Assembly: GCA_036023115.1 (NCBI GenBank)
Contig: JAYKKT010000080.1
Coordinates: 7,143,501-7,207,500, forward strand
Length of the DNA: 64,000 bases
Origin: Brasenia schreberi
Taxonomy: Eukaryota > Streptophyta > Magnoliopsida > Nymphaeales > Cabombaceae
Reading direction: 5' to 3'
Shown here: in pieces, positions 20,500 to 34,776 of the stretch
Layout: every line of letters begins with the position of its first letter
Numbering within the stretch: position 1 is the stretch's first letter
The notes under the pieces: generated by a model
Database searches by the model: none
What the model was told of the DNA's origin: nothing
What the model saw: only the letters and a program-made list of their open reading frames with translations
Program-made: the position numbers and the translations under genes

Positions 20500-23400
20500 A
20501 CTATTCTGTCTATCACTCCATCTATGATGACTACCTATGGATGGAGAAATTTGGGGATCCTATGTTCTTCAGACATGTTGCAGGTATGTTGGCCTATTTA
20601 TTTGACGAGTTCTTGACAGACTTGTGGAATCTTTTTTTCACGAATGCTAGTGTGAATTTTACATGTAGCAAGAGCAGCAGCTGGAAAGACATTTAAGCAA
20701 GTTGACCTAGATGCAATTAAATTCCATGATTTGTGAAACTTGACTTCTGCCCAGTGGTTCTGGTTGAAACTGGGACCTGCCATGGGTCTGGTTCAATCCA
20801 CATTATAGTCCAGGTCACAAAAAAACGGTCAAGAATCATGAGCCAGCTGGTTGAACATCAAACCTGGTTAATTTGAAAACTATTATTTTTTATGTTTCTT
20901 TTGGAATTATGGTTATTATCTACTTATTTTCATGTCTCTTTATATTTCTTATATTTATATTTTTGTTTTTAAATTGTTGATTTTCATTTCTTATTTAATT
21001 TTGTTCAAAAATACACGATTAGATAAAAGAGAAACGCAGGAGGGGAGAACAATAAAGAACGGAGGGCCGCCCTCCTCTCTCTTTCTATTTCATAATCCCT
21101 AAAAAACTATTAGGACAGATTAAGTCCTTATATAATGGACTTTACATCTTAAAAGACAAAAGTGCTCCTAATAAGAAAACCGGTTACATGTCTTGCATGT
21201 ACTTAGTAATTCAGCAACTCCTACCTAATGCTGTCTTCAACACCCCATATAAGTTGTTTGGTCTTCTAAGAGTACATACTCCAACTCTGGTTGTGAATAT
21301 AAAAAAAACAAGTTACTTCCAACAATCGATTCTGCTTCTCCACACTCCCAATGGCTGACTCTCTTGAGTACTGGTTTCTGGTCTTCATGTTTGATTGGGC
21401 AACAATACTACTAGCCCCTTCTGGCAATACTGCCAAAGTAAAGTTCTCACATTCATAAGCCTTTCTGGTATTGGCTGTAAACATTTTTCAACAGCCTTAT
21501 TGGTTGCACACTTTTTCAACCTTCCTTGGTGCACTCTTTTTAAGCCTTCATGATTGTACACATTTATTCTTGGCTGTACATTTTTCAGCCTTTATGGTTA
21601 CATACATTTTCACCAGACTAAATGGTTGCATCAGTCTTCTTGGCTTTACACGTTTTCAGCAGCTTTGTTAGCTATACACATTCAACAACGCTCCTTGTTG
21701 CATACAATCTGCAGCCTTTCTTACTACAATTGTAGCTTGTTCACATTCTGTAGCAACTCGGTCCAGGCAACCTCTATTGAGGGCCTCTCCTTGCAGCAAC
21801 AGTCCCTTCACACTCTAGGGGCTTCTTTTCCCATTTATGCTAAGAACCAATAATGAATCCAATCTTTGGTCTCGGTTCAGGAAGATAAGGTTCCATAACA
21901 CATAGCTTGCCTTTGAAGTTCTCATTGAAACTAGCAAGTTCCAAACCACAACAAGGTTTCCATTCTTCTATAAACGCCTTATCCAGTGACAAGGAATAAG
22001 GTAGGAATCATCATCAACGTAAATCAATTGAGGAAGGGAGGATAGCTCAACCTTCCAATCTGGTTTCAACATTGCAAAGGGCAAGTTTCTTCAGCAGCAT
22101 CTCACGAACAGGAAAGGCAGGAATTATCAGCCACTTATGACTAGAAAGGAACAATTAGCTTCAATGTTTTTCCTTTTGTAGCCTAATTTCAATCTTCAGC
22201 AACAACGAATTTCGGAGCCATTTACTTGGTCGGAAAGGTTGCCAATCCAGGATGATCTCCCAGTTGAATTTGTGTCCACCCATTGGGAGGATGGTAAATG
22301 ATCAAGATAGTCATCCATAATTCTGCAGTAACAACTTCAAACTTAGACAATTCCCGTTGATGAGATTGTTGATTTTTTTATGTTGGTGAGATTTTGATCT
22401 CCAAACAGTAGAGAAGATGACAGTTGGCAGGAAATTTATTTCATTTTCAAGAAACAGAGATCGTGCAGTATATGAGAGAATCATGGGAAATAACCATGTT
22501 GGAGTCAATGGCTCTTGCACCACACTGTTGAAAAATCCCCAAGTTGCCTTAGTGAAATCATCTCTGACGAAGAAACATTCCGACCATTGCTTCTGCAGGA
22601 ACTTCCAGGTCCTAAAATGCAAGTAAATTGAAAATGAGACGTTTCATCGACTTCTCCTATCTCAACTCCATCCTCACCCTCAACATCCTCTAGAATTGAG
22701 CAGGTTTCTTGTGCAGCATGGTGAATAGAAAAATGGCAGCCTTCAACTTGCTGCATTTCGCATAAACTTCAATCAGCTGATTGGTTGTTTGATTGCAAGG
22801 ATTACCACCAAGTTTGATCAGGCGAGCATGAATTCCCTGCCCTAGTCTCAATGTCGTGGCTTTACTACAAGACCTGATCATGCACAAGTAGCCTACTTTT
22901 ATGAACTCATTATCTACACTGGAGTACAACATTTGATGAATAAAATCTAGAGCTTCATTCGCAGTGACATGAAGATTGTTATAGCTCTCGATCGTGGCAT
23001 TTCATGTGATTACATCCCTCTTCTGCCTTCCTTCAAACAAACGAATAACAGTTTCTATGCTTCCACACTTTGCATACATGTCTACTAAACCATTCCCAAC
23101 ATACAAATTTTCCGTCAAACCCTTGTTGTTTGCGTAAGAATGGACCAGCTTTCCCATGTCCAACGCACCTAATTTTGCACACGCTGACAAAACAATCACT
23201 TAGCAGTTGATCGCTTATCTGCCTCTTAAAAGTTCTTCTAGCCATATCCACCATCCCGCATTGAGCATAGGCAGCAATCATTCAGTACGCTGATAAGTGT
23301 GAAGTGGTCGGGCACGACACCTTCCCTCTTCATCCTTAGGAAGAGCTCGAGTGCTGGGTCAGGGTCGTCGTACTGCAAGCAGCCGGCAATCATGGTGAAC

Positions 23401-26400
23401 CAAGAGACGGCTTTCCGTTCAGGCATTTCGACGAGCATTTTCCAGGCATCGTCCACACGGCCACATTTGGCGTACATGTTCATCAAATGGTTGAGCAGGA
23501 AGATCGAGGTGAAGTGACTCTTGACAACCCTGGCATGGACGGCACTCCACTCGTCTGTGCATCCGTCGCGTCCACATGCTTGTGAGAAGGTAAGCTTCTC
23601 CTCCTCCTCCGCTTCCATGGTGGAGAGGGTCCATACGTGACGGATCGCAAGGAGCCGAGTGGGTCATTCGTAGAACCTGGTTAGATGTGGCAGAGTGCCA
23701 TTTCTTTGAGATGCCGGAGTACATACCAGTCAATCTCAAATTGCATAAACTGCAGCATCCCGTTGTCTATCTGCACATAGTAACAGCCGGTTTTGGTGGT
23801 TAATGGCTCTAATATCATTTTGAAAAATGCACTATTAGATAAAGGAGAAACGCAAGAGGGCAATAGAGAACGGAGGGCCGCCCTTATTCTCCCTCTTTCT
23901 ATTTCATAAACTCTAACTAGAACAACAACAACTAAGCATTTTCTCATATTAGACGTGGTAGGCATTTTCTCATATTAGACGTGGTTGGCTACATGGATTC
24001 TTTGTTTCCACAGATCCCTATCGTGTGCCATGTTATTCTTTATTGTTTCTTTCCAACACTTTTGTGGTCATCCTCTACCTCTTTTAATACTTTCTAAATT
24101 TAGTTTTTCATACATTCTTATAGGTTCTTCTTTTGATCTTCTTTCTATATGTCCAAACCATCTTAAACGATATTCTCTCATTTTATCCTCTATTGGTGTC
24201 ACTCCTAATTTGTTTCTAATAACCTCATTATGTATACGGTCTTTTCTTTTATGACCATTCATCCATCTCAACATCTTCATTTCTATGAGAGACATCTTTT
24301 GTACATGTTGATGCCCAACACTCATAACCATAAAACATGGAAAGCCTAATTGTTGCTCTATAATATTTACCTTTTAACTTTAATGGTATCTTCTTATCAC
24401 AAAGAATACCAGATGTTCCTCTCCATTTTAACCAGCAACAACAACTAAGCCTTTTCCCATACTAGATGGGGTCGGTTACATGGATTCCTTGTTTCAATAG
24501 ATCCCTATCGTGTGTCATGTTAGCAGTTAACTCACAATAAGCTAGATCATTTTTATTGTTTCTTTTCAACACTTTTTGTGGTCATCCTCTACCTTTTTTA
24601 GTACTTTTCAAATTTAGTTTTTCATACATTCTTATAGGTTCTTCTTTTGATCTTATTTCTATATATCCAAACCATCTTAAACGATATTCTCTCATTTTAT
24701 CCTCTATTAGTGTCACTCCTAATTTGTTTCTAATAACCTCATTATGTATACGGTCTTTTCTTTTATGACCATTCATCCATCTCAACATCTTCATTTCTAT
24801 GAGAGACATCTTTTGTACATATTGATGCCCAACACTCAGAACCATAAAACATGGCAAGCCTAATTGTTGCTCTATAATATTTACCTTTTAACTTTAATGG
24901 TATCTTCTTATCACAAAGAATACCTGATGTTCCTCTCCATTTTAACCAACAACAACAACTAAGCCTTTTCCCATACTAGATGGGGTCGGTTACATGGATT
25001 CCTTGTTTCAACAGATCCCTATCGTGTGTCATGTTAGCAGTTAACTCACAATAAGCTAGATCATTTTTATTGTTTCTTTTCAACACTTTTTGTGGTCATC
25101 CTCTACCTCTTTTAATACTTTCCAAATTTAGTTTTTCATTCTTATAGGTTCTTCTTTTGATCTTGTTTCTATATGTCCAAACCATCTTAAACGATATTCT
25201 CTCATTTTATCCTCTATTGGTGTCACTCCTAATTTGTTTCTAATAACCTCATTATGTATACGGTCTTTTCTTTTATGACCATTCATCCATCTCAATATCT
25301 TCATTTCTATGAGAGACATCTTTTGTACATGTTATGCCCAACACTCAGAACCATAAAACATGGCAAGCCTAATTGTTGCTCTATAATATTTACCTTTTAA
25401 CTTTAATGGTATCTTCTTATCACAAAGAATACCTGATGCTCCTCTCCATTTTAACCAACAACAACAACTAAGCCTTTTCCCATACTAGATGGGGTCGGTT
25501 ACATGGATTCCTTGTTTCAACAGATCCCTATCGTGTGTCATGTTAGCAGTTAACTCACAATAAGCTAGATCATTTTTATTGTTTCTTTTCAACACTTTTT
25601 GTGGTCATCCTCTACCTCTTTTAATACTTTCCAAATTTAGTTTTTTATATATCCTTAAAGGTTCTTCTTTTGATCTTCTTTCTATATGTCCAAACTATCT
25701 TAAACGATATTCTCTCATTTTATCCTCTATTAGAGTCACTCCTAATTTGTTTCTAATAACCTCATTATGTATACGGTCTTTTCTTGTATGATCATTCATC
25801 CATCTCAACATCTTCATTTCTGTCAGAGACATCTTTTGTACATGTTGATGCCCAACACTCAGAACCATAAAACATGACAGACCTAATTGATGCTCTATAA
25901 TATTTACCTTTTAACTTTAATGGTATCTTCTTATTACAAAGAATACCTGATGCTCCTCTCCATTTTAACCACCACCAACAACAACTAAGCCTTTTCCCAT
26001 ACTAGATGGGGTCAGTTACATGGATTCTTTCTTTCCACATAATTCCTATCGTGTGCCATGTTAGCAGTTAACTCACAATAAGCTAGATCATTCTTTATTG
26101 TTTCTTTCCAACACTTTTGTGGTCATCCTCTACCTCTTTTAATACTTTCAAAATTTAGTTTTTCATACATTCTTACAGGTTCTTATTTTGATCTTCTTTC
26201 TATATGTCCAAACCATCTTAAATGATATTCTCTCATTTTATCCTCTATTGGTGTCACTCCTAATTTGTTTCTAATAACCTCATTATGTATACGGTCTTTT
26301 CTTGTATGACCATTCATCCATCTCAACATCTTTATTTCTATCAGAGACATCTTTTGTACATGTTGATGCCCAACACTCAGAACCATAAAACATGACAGAC

Positions 26401-29400
26401 CTAATTGATGCTCTATAATATTTACCTTTTAACTTTAATGGTATCTATTTATCACAAAGAATACCTGATGCTCCTCTCCATTTTAACCAACAACAACAAC
26501 TAAGCCTTTTCCCATACTAGATGGGGTCGGTTACATGGATTCTTTGTTTACACAAATCCCTATCATGTGCCATGTTAGCAGTTAACTCACAATAAGCTAG
26601 ATCATTCTTTATTGTTTCTTTCCAACACTTTTGTGGTCATCCTCTACCTCTTTTAATACTTTCAAAATTTAGTTTTTCATACATTCTTAGAGGTTCTTCT
26701 TTTGATCTTGTTTCTATATGTCCAAACCATCTTAAACGATATTCTCTCATTTTATCCTCTATTGGTGTCACTCCTAATTTGTTTCTAATAACCTTATTAT
26801 GTATAGGGACTTTTCTTGTATGACCATTCATCCATCTCAACATCTTCATTTCTATGAGAGACATCTTTTGTACATGTTGATGCCCAACACTTAGAACCAT
26901 AAAACATGGCAGACCTAATTGATGCTCTATAATATTTACCTTTTAACTTTAACGGTATCTTCTTATCACAAAGAATAAATGATGCTACTCTCCATTTTAA
27001 CCAACAACAACAACAACTAAGCCTTTTCCCATACTAGACGGGGTCGGCTACATAGATTTTTTGTTTCCATAGATCCCTATCGTGTGCCATGTTAGCAGTT
27101 AACTCACAATAAGCTAGATCATTCTTTGTTGTTTCTTTCCAACACTTTTGTGGTTGTCCTCTAGCTCTTTTAATACTTTCCAAATTTAGTTTTTCATACC
27201 TTCTTATAGGTTCTTCTTTTGATCTTCTTTCTATATGTCCAAACCATCTTAAACGATATTCTCTCATTTTATCCTCTATTGGTGCCACTCCTAATTTGTT
27301 TCTAATAACCTCATTATGTATACGGTCTTCTCTATCAATTCTTCTATCACTCTTAAAAATTGACCCTATGTATTTAAAACTTTCCTTTTGGGAGATGCAA
27401 TGTGTGCGAATTTTAATTTCTACATCCTGTGAAGTAACCAAACGATCAAACTTACATTCTATATATGTCTTTGTTCTACTAAGTCGGAGGCCTTTGGTTT
27501 CTAATGTTTCTCTCCATAGTTCCAATTTTTTATTAACTTTTTCCTTAGACTCCTCCACTAACACAATGTCATCTTCAAATAACATATACCAAGGTACTTC
27601 ATCTTGAATATGTTTTGTTAACTCATCAATCACCATTATAAATAAGTATGGACTTAAAGTTGATACTTGATGTAACCCAATATTAACTTAATAAACTCTA
27701 ACTATTAGAGTAAAATAAAAGTGTTTCTAATAAAAAAATTGATTACAACGATGTCATGCACTTCAATAGTCTTCAACAAATTTGACATTATATTGGTTAT
27801 TTTATGTTATAATATAATATTTTTAATATGTAGTACACATAATAAAATTATTAATTATGTGTATATATTTAATTATTACTGATTCAATTATGGTTCAACC
27901 CAGTCAAACCTCATTTGTAGTGAACTGATGTCTTTCCCACTTGAGTGAATTATGCGGTTTCACATGTTAAGGATGTTAAAGAGTCGTGCATGTAACTTTG
28001 AGTCTTATGTCACTTTAGTTATAGCTAATACTTATTAGGGGTAGATTAGGAAGTTAAGTTAGATAGGGTATAAGTAGGTCATTAGGGTTAATTTTATTAA
28101 GCGAGAGTGAGGTGTTGCTGGATGGCTACCCTAGAGGAGCTGCTGGAGCAGATTGCGTTTTCTTGTAAGTTGACTATTGATTTTATTGTGGAATATATAC
28201 GTATATACGCTTTTTTATCCTCTCAAGTTGGTATCGAGTTCCGATCGAGCTCCCGATCTAGTAGAGACTTCGCCCGCATTCAATCTTAGGCTAGCTTGCC
28301 TTCATCGCAGCTCTGCCTCCGCCTTCATCGGTCATGGCCGTTTCCCTTGGCTCGCTTTTGCGCCTAATCACGCCATCAACGCCACTGCCACCACCATCCG
28401 CCGTCACACACATCGCCACTATTCACTCCTAAGGACTCACCGGGACGGATCATCGTCCCTATTCCGGCCAACCACCAAAAGCCCACCACCAAGTCTCTCC
28501 CACGCGCTCTCATGTGCACAGCCTTCCCTCTCCGCGCCGTGGAACCCCACGCGCCGCGCCTAGCCAGTGCATGCGTGGCGGCGCGTCCCGGCCTTCGGCT
28601 CCCGACGTGGTTTGTCTCCTCTCGACTCGCCTCATCTTTCCCTCTAGATTCTCACACCACCTTGCCCAAACAAAGAACCCGTTACTTCGTTATAAGCCAA
28701 ACAAAGATCCTCTTCCTCATCCTATCGCCCAAACAAGGACCCTAGATCACCAGCATGTCGATTACACCGAGACCACCATCACCTCCACCACCACCCGAAA
28801 ACCACTCCCTCGCATCACCACACCTCTTAATCCCAAAAACCTACCCGTCCCATCACCACACCTCTAATCCCAATGACCTACCCGTTTCTTCCATCCTACC
28901 CATTGTCTAACAACGTGCAAGAACTATTTACAAGTGGGCTCAAGTTGTTCGCACCACCCTCAAAGGTCTAGCCGAAAGTTAAGTCACATCGAAGGTACAA
29001 ACACTTAGTAAGACCGACCCAACATTTGAAGAACGGGATAATGAGGATTCTCTCATTATGACATGATTATGGAATTCTATGACACCGTGAGGTTAGTAGA
29101 AATCAGTATATGCCCTTGCCTACCGCTCTCGACATTTTGGGACAACCTTCGTCGACATATTCTATGAAGCAAGACATGTTTTACATGCTATGAGTTGAAA
29201 ACCAAGATTTTTTCCACTAAGCAGGGGCTTTACTGGGCCACGGTGACGTACTATGAGATCCTCAATGGGTTATGGATTCGAGTCGATCAATATCGACTCG
29301 ACAATGGAGTGTAGTAACGATGTTTCCACTTTGGCCGCTGGGCGTTGGAACGAGACCGCATCTGAGTTCCTCTTGGTTTGAACTCGTAATACGACCCTAT

Positions 29401-32400
29401 TAGAGTTCGCGTATTCTAAGTGTAAGGAAAAGCTTCCCTCTCTTTCTCCGAGGTTTTCACACCTGTTCACGGAGCATGGCAGCAGACTCCGGCTATTATG
29501 CTTCGATGATAAACCCTCTAACGGGTCGCCTTTGATCATGTGCAGTGCCTCTTAAACCCTAGCCTCTTCCTCATCCTCTCTTCTAGACCTAACAAAGACA
29601 AAGGGCCAGCACTCACCGTAAGAAATTTGGTCACACCAAGGAAACCCGTTTTAATCTCCATGGGAGCACTAGGTTCTTTCGGCGTATACGTGATTCAAAG
29701 GTATTCATCGTGGGCGGCCTAACTCGATGGCTCCCTCAAACGAAGTCTCACATGTGATTTGATGCGCCTCCTACTCTCGCCGTCGGATGAACTCCAGAGC
29801 ACTTACTTCGCCTCTTATTGACTCTCTCAAGAGCCTTCTCTACTTGTTCTCTAGCCATGACCGGTAAGAATTTATGTTTTCAATCCTTTAATGCTTTTAG
29901 TACGCGTCAAGAATCAGCGGGTTGTTGACTCGGTACTACCGATCGATGGTTTTTCTCTTCCTCATATTTATTGTCTTATAAACCACTTTTTGGTATCCCT
30001 ACCATTGCCGTACGATGGCTCACACACCTCGCCGCCGGCTACGGTAATATTAACCTCACCTCTTCCATCCACTTAACCAATGTTCTTCATGTTCCTAAAT
30101 TATCCACTAATCTTATATCCTGTTTCATAAACTTACCAAGGATTTAAATTGGTGGCAAAGAACATTTTTCCTTCTCATTGTGTCTTTCAGATCTTGCCAA
30201 TGGGAGGATGATCGAAGTTGGCTCGAGGAACGAGGGAGTGGTTGTATCGTCTCCTCAATGATCCGTGGCTCCAATCGTAGGTTGCTACTTTCATGTCATT
30301 AGTCTTGCCTCCGGAATTTGGCTCCAACACAGCGCCTGTGGACATCTTCCTTTCTCTCTACTTAAGTCTATGTTTCCATCTTTATTTTTAAAAGAGTCAA
30401 GTTGAGGAGTCTTTTCATTGCGGATATCCGTGAGCTTTCATAAACATCATCGTGTATCTTTTCCTCCTAGCATTAAGAAAAGTGTCGAGCCTTTTACTCT
30501 TATCCATTCCGATAGTTTAGTGGACCCGAGATCCGTTTTCTAATATTTCTGGGCCAAATGATTTGTTTCATTTATCGATGATTGCACTCAGTACAACTTG
30601 CCTTTTCCTGCCATGTTTTCACAACTAAGTGTCAAAATTATTCGTTCGCCATCTGCACGTATGGTTTAGTGACCTAATTTGGAAAATCCATAAAATGATC
30701 ACAGGCTCGATAATGGCAGGAGTATGTCAACCAAATACTTTCTAACTTTCTTAAAGAGCATGGTGGATTGTTCATGAAAGCTGACATGTGTTGATACTCC
30801 TCAAAGAAAATACAGATTGCCGAGAGAAAAATCGCCACTTACTTGAAATAACTGCAGGTTAACTTTTCCAAATGTCCGTTCCACATTCATAATGTGGGAA
30901 GCTGCTTTAACCACGCCTTATCTCGATAAATCGATTACCATCTCGTGCCTTGGTAATGAAAGTCTTGCTCAACCTACATGACATCCTTTTTTTCCTTCTC
31001 GTTCCTATTACGCGTAGAGTTTCCAAATTTCGTGTTTTGGTCAGGTGGACTTCGCATATGTCCATCTCAAGAAGATCGGGCAAAGAAACTTGATCCTCGT
31101 GGCTATCAAGCGTGTCTTCCAAGGTTACGCCTTCGCTCGACAAAAAAAGATATAAATGCTATCATCCTTCGAGTCATCGCTTTTGTCTCCATGGATGTCA
31201 CTTTTCATGAAGTCGAGTCTTATTTTTCTCCCCGCCTTCAAGAGAGAGCTTTCTAGAAGCCGAGCCCTTCGAGTCTTTTTCCAGCAGCCTTTTCTGCTCC
31301 TTTGTCGCTCGGGTCCAAATCTGGGTCCTAGACCCTATCTCTCCTAGTCCACAGGAGTTAGCATCCTCTTCGATACCCCACCCGAACAGCTTAAGGTCAA
31401 AATCAAGGTCGTGGTACATCGAAATTGGTGTATAAGAGAGACATGAACCCGATCTAGCTCAACAAAGAACTCCCGTTTGTCCGAACCTACGGTAAGTACC
31501 GAAGGTATAGTTTCCCATATTTCCTCAATACCCCAATACTTTCAATATTCCTTTGATAATTGTGATCCTCGACCCAGATGACTTACTTCCATCGCTCTGA
31601 GAAAAGGGAAAAGGTCGTGTACTCGGAGCACCCTATTTCTCAATTTGTTTCCTCCAAAAATCTTTCCTTGCAACACAAGAGTTTTATTTCATCCCTGATC
31701 CCGTTCAAATTCCAACATCGCATACAAGAAGCATTGGATAAGAACTCGGGTCTCAAGCCATGAACGATGGAGATATGAGTGCTCTGGAGAAGAAACGGGA
31801 ACATGGAGGATTGCTGGAAAGACCTAGTAACAAAAGACCACTGGGGTGCCGTTGAATCTATACCTTGAAATATCTTCCGGTCCTGGGTGGTACACTAGGG
31901 ATCGATATAAGGCAAGGTTAGTCGCAAAATGATACACTCGTACTTATTGCACCGGACTAGCAGAGACATTTGCTCCAGTAGCAAAAATGAATACCGTAAG
32001 AATCCTACCTTTCTCGCAGACTCCTTGGTCGAGAATTACATCGCTTGATGTTAAAAATGCATTCTCATGGAGACTTGGAGGAAGAAGTTTATATGAAGAT
32101 TACAACCTTAAGTGTTATTACACCCCACCAATGGAAGAAATAAGGTATTGTGTTAAAAAAGGCTTTGTACGCAAGCAGTTAAAGCAAATTTCCCGAGCAT
32201 GGTTTGAAGGTTTACAAAGGCAATGGTGTCCTCAGATACAGCAAAGTCAAGGTAATCATACCCTCTCTTTAAACATTCACAAGAAGGTAAACTCACTATT
32301 CTAATCATTTGTAAATGTGGATGACATTATTATCTCCTGGGATCTAATTTGTTGAGTTTAATGCGCTTGCTAAAGAAAAATAGCAACCGAAGCTCGAGAT

Positions 32401-34702
32401 AAAAGATCTGGGAGACTAAAAGTATTTCCTTGGGATTGAAGTTGCATTTACTCCAAACAAGGCATCTTTATTTCCCAAAGAAAATATGTTCTGATCTTCT
32501 CAAAGAAACCGGTAAGCCTGGTTGCAAGTCTACATCGTGTTCCCATTGAGCGTAATCACGCAATGGAACAATGAAGAAAGTCCCAAGTGCGGATAAAGCT
32601 CGAGCATCGTGTTAAGAGTGTGGAAGCTCATATACTTAGCACACACTACTAGATTTGGCATATGTCGGCCGTAGTTGTTAGCCGCTTATGCATGACCCAA
32701 GGGTAAGACACTTACAGCCGTGGACAAAATTCTACAAGATTCTAAAAACTACACCCTAAGAGGTTACTATTCAAGAAAGCGTGGAAATTTATCTACGGAA
32801 GTGATATACAGATGCTAATTATGGAGGATCTGGCCACGTTGGATAGGTATGGGTCAACTCCTAGTTATCAGGACGTTTTTAGAGGGAAACTTAGTAACTG
32901 GAAAAGTAAAGGCATAAAACGTGGTAGCCTCTGCTCAAGTGCGTAAGTTGAATTTCTGGCTACAGCACAAGGATAATTTGTGAAGCAAGAGCTATGATGA
33001 AAATTATATCTGATGATCTCAAGATAAAGTATGAGACCCCTATGAAATTGCTCGCGACAATAAGTCCGCCATTAACATTACTCACAAACCTGGCTCGTCA
33101 AGATGACACGTAACAAAGCATATTGAGATAGGACCTAAGACTTTATCAAGGAGAAGTTAGATAGACTTTTGATAGATAAGGTTGATAACCACAAAGATAT
33201 GTTCCCTCTAAACCGGTAGATTGGGCGTGTCGACTAAAGGCCAAGTTAACCACTGGAAAGGTTTCAAGATCTTACTGACAGTTCCTGAACGATAGATATT
33301 CATTTACTGCAGCTCAAGTGAGTTGTTGTAACCATCTCCTTTTGTAACCGTCTCCTTTATGTTGTCTTTATTTTTCAATTATTGTAAATTATTATCATTA
33401 GTTGCCATACGTTACTCATTAGTTGCCATACAAGTGTAGTATGTTAGAAAGTCACGAAGTCTATATATTGTAAAAAGATCTATGTACAATTTTATTGTGG
33501 AATATATTTCTTAAGATCACAAACATTGTTAAATTTGGGAGATACATTCTCTTGGATGTTTTAGTAGTATAAGTGGACTGTCTCTACATTCTAATCAGTA
33601 TTTTCTTTTCATTAGATTTCTGTATTTTTATGGAAATTGGTTTTTCGGTTCAAAGTTACTATTACACTATACTTTGTGCTTCACATTTCAAAATAATGTA
33701 TACTGTTACGATAAAGTTCAGTCAAGTGAAAAGATAATATTAAATTTTATGAATAATTCAACATGCGCTTCAAATTCATTAAGGAAAACACTTTCTGTTC
33801 AAACACTTTTCTTTCTCCTTTTTGTCTTCACCAATTCCTATAACTTGAAGTGACATAGATGGTTTTGCATTCAACCGTGGCACTAAGACATGGTTTATTA
33901 CCTCGTAGAGATAATTCATATCAAGATTTTTCTTGGTGTCCATTCAAACACCATTCTTGCTTTATCCAAAGAGGGCACAACACTCTCGAGGGTTGATTCT
34001 CTGATGACACGTCAGGGGTTCAGTACCCAGATGTCCATCTGGTTGTGTGCTTTCCCAGCATTCACATATAGAAAAGTGAAAGCCATTATATAGATTTTTC
34101 ATTTTAAATCACTTATATTTGGTTTTTATTCTTCTTTTAAGCTGCCAACATATGGGGATCGGTTGCATTAAGACTTGCAGACTACAAGATAATACCTTTC
34201 GACTATCTATCTTATGCAACTGAACTCCAGGTAAAATTGAAATTCTTGATCCATTGCACCTGATTTTCTCATACTTGTGCTTAACAAAATTATGTTCTAA
34301 GAAACCCTGCATCTTGTTTGTCATAACATATAGGAACAGAGTGGTGGTTATTGCAATATATCAGGTATCTATAAGGTATATAAAACACGAGTCCTGATCA
34401 CTTTTCCTATACATGAATAAGCTGTCGTTAATCTATAGACATCCTAAATAAGAAGGGGACACCATCCATGCTTTTGAGCGACGACCTTATTCATGCTGCC
34501 AATTGTTTTGCATATGGGCTCTTACGTTGGAGGCTTGATCTCTGTACTATTCTCTCCCAAGAACGTAACTTTAGATTTCTGATGGCATTAGGTGCATTAG
34601 GCTGGAAAGATCAAACCCTGTTAAAAGATCGAATAAGATTTTAGTTGGCTGAGCGCTCCTTTTTCTGGGTTTTGGATCAGATCAGCTATGAATGGGCGAA
34701 CT

Positions 34703-34776
<74 letters not shown>

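Larger units (their letters stand above)
21002..27778 (-). mobile_element. LTR element P carrying a PPR gene fragment (non-autonomous), with LINE array in its 5' LTR
   Basis: Related sequences with TGTTGAAG...CA ends lie at 21002-21242 and 23821-27778 (minus orientation), the second interrupted by a LINE array. A perfect 5-bp target duplication AATTT flanks the pair (20997-21001 and 27779-27783). Next to the inner end of the right LTR is TGATATTAGAGCC (23817-23805), a diverged tRNA-Met-type PBS. The interior (21243-23820, 2.6 kb) shows no gag or pol motif. Instead it has a decayed PPR gene on the element's own strand and a degenerate short repeat. LTR divergence is high, roughly 15% in the alignable part, so the insertion is old. 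It sits in the AMP1-like intron. Confidence 0.72.

Noticed and set aside
23920..27690. CRISPR-like or satellite array
   Set aside because: The repeats are about 514 bp LINE 3' ends with coding content and a common target duplication.
28177..28867. GC-rich reading frames with Arg/Ser/Pro-rich translation
   Set aside because: They lie between the copia D LTR-like end and its gag; no domain, and overlapping frames on the same strand look equally open.
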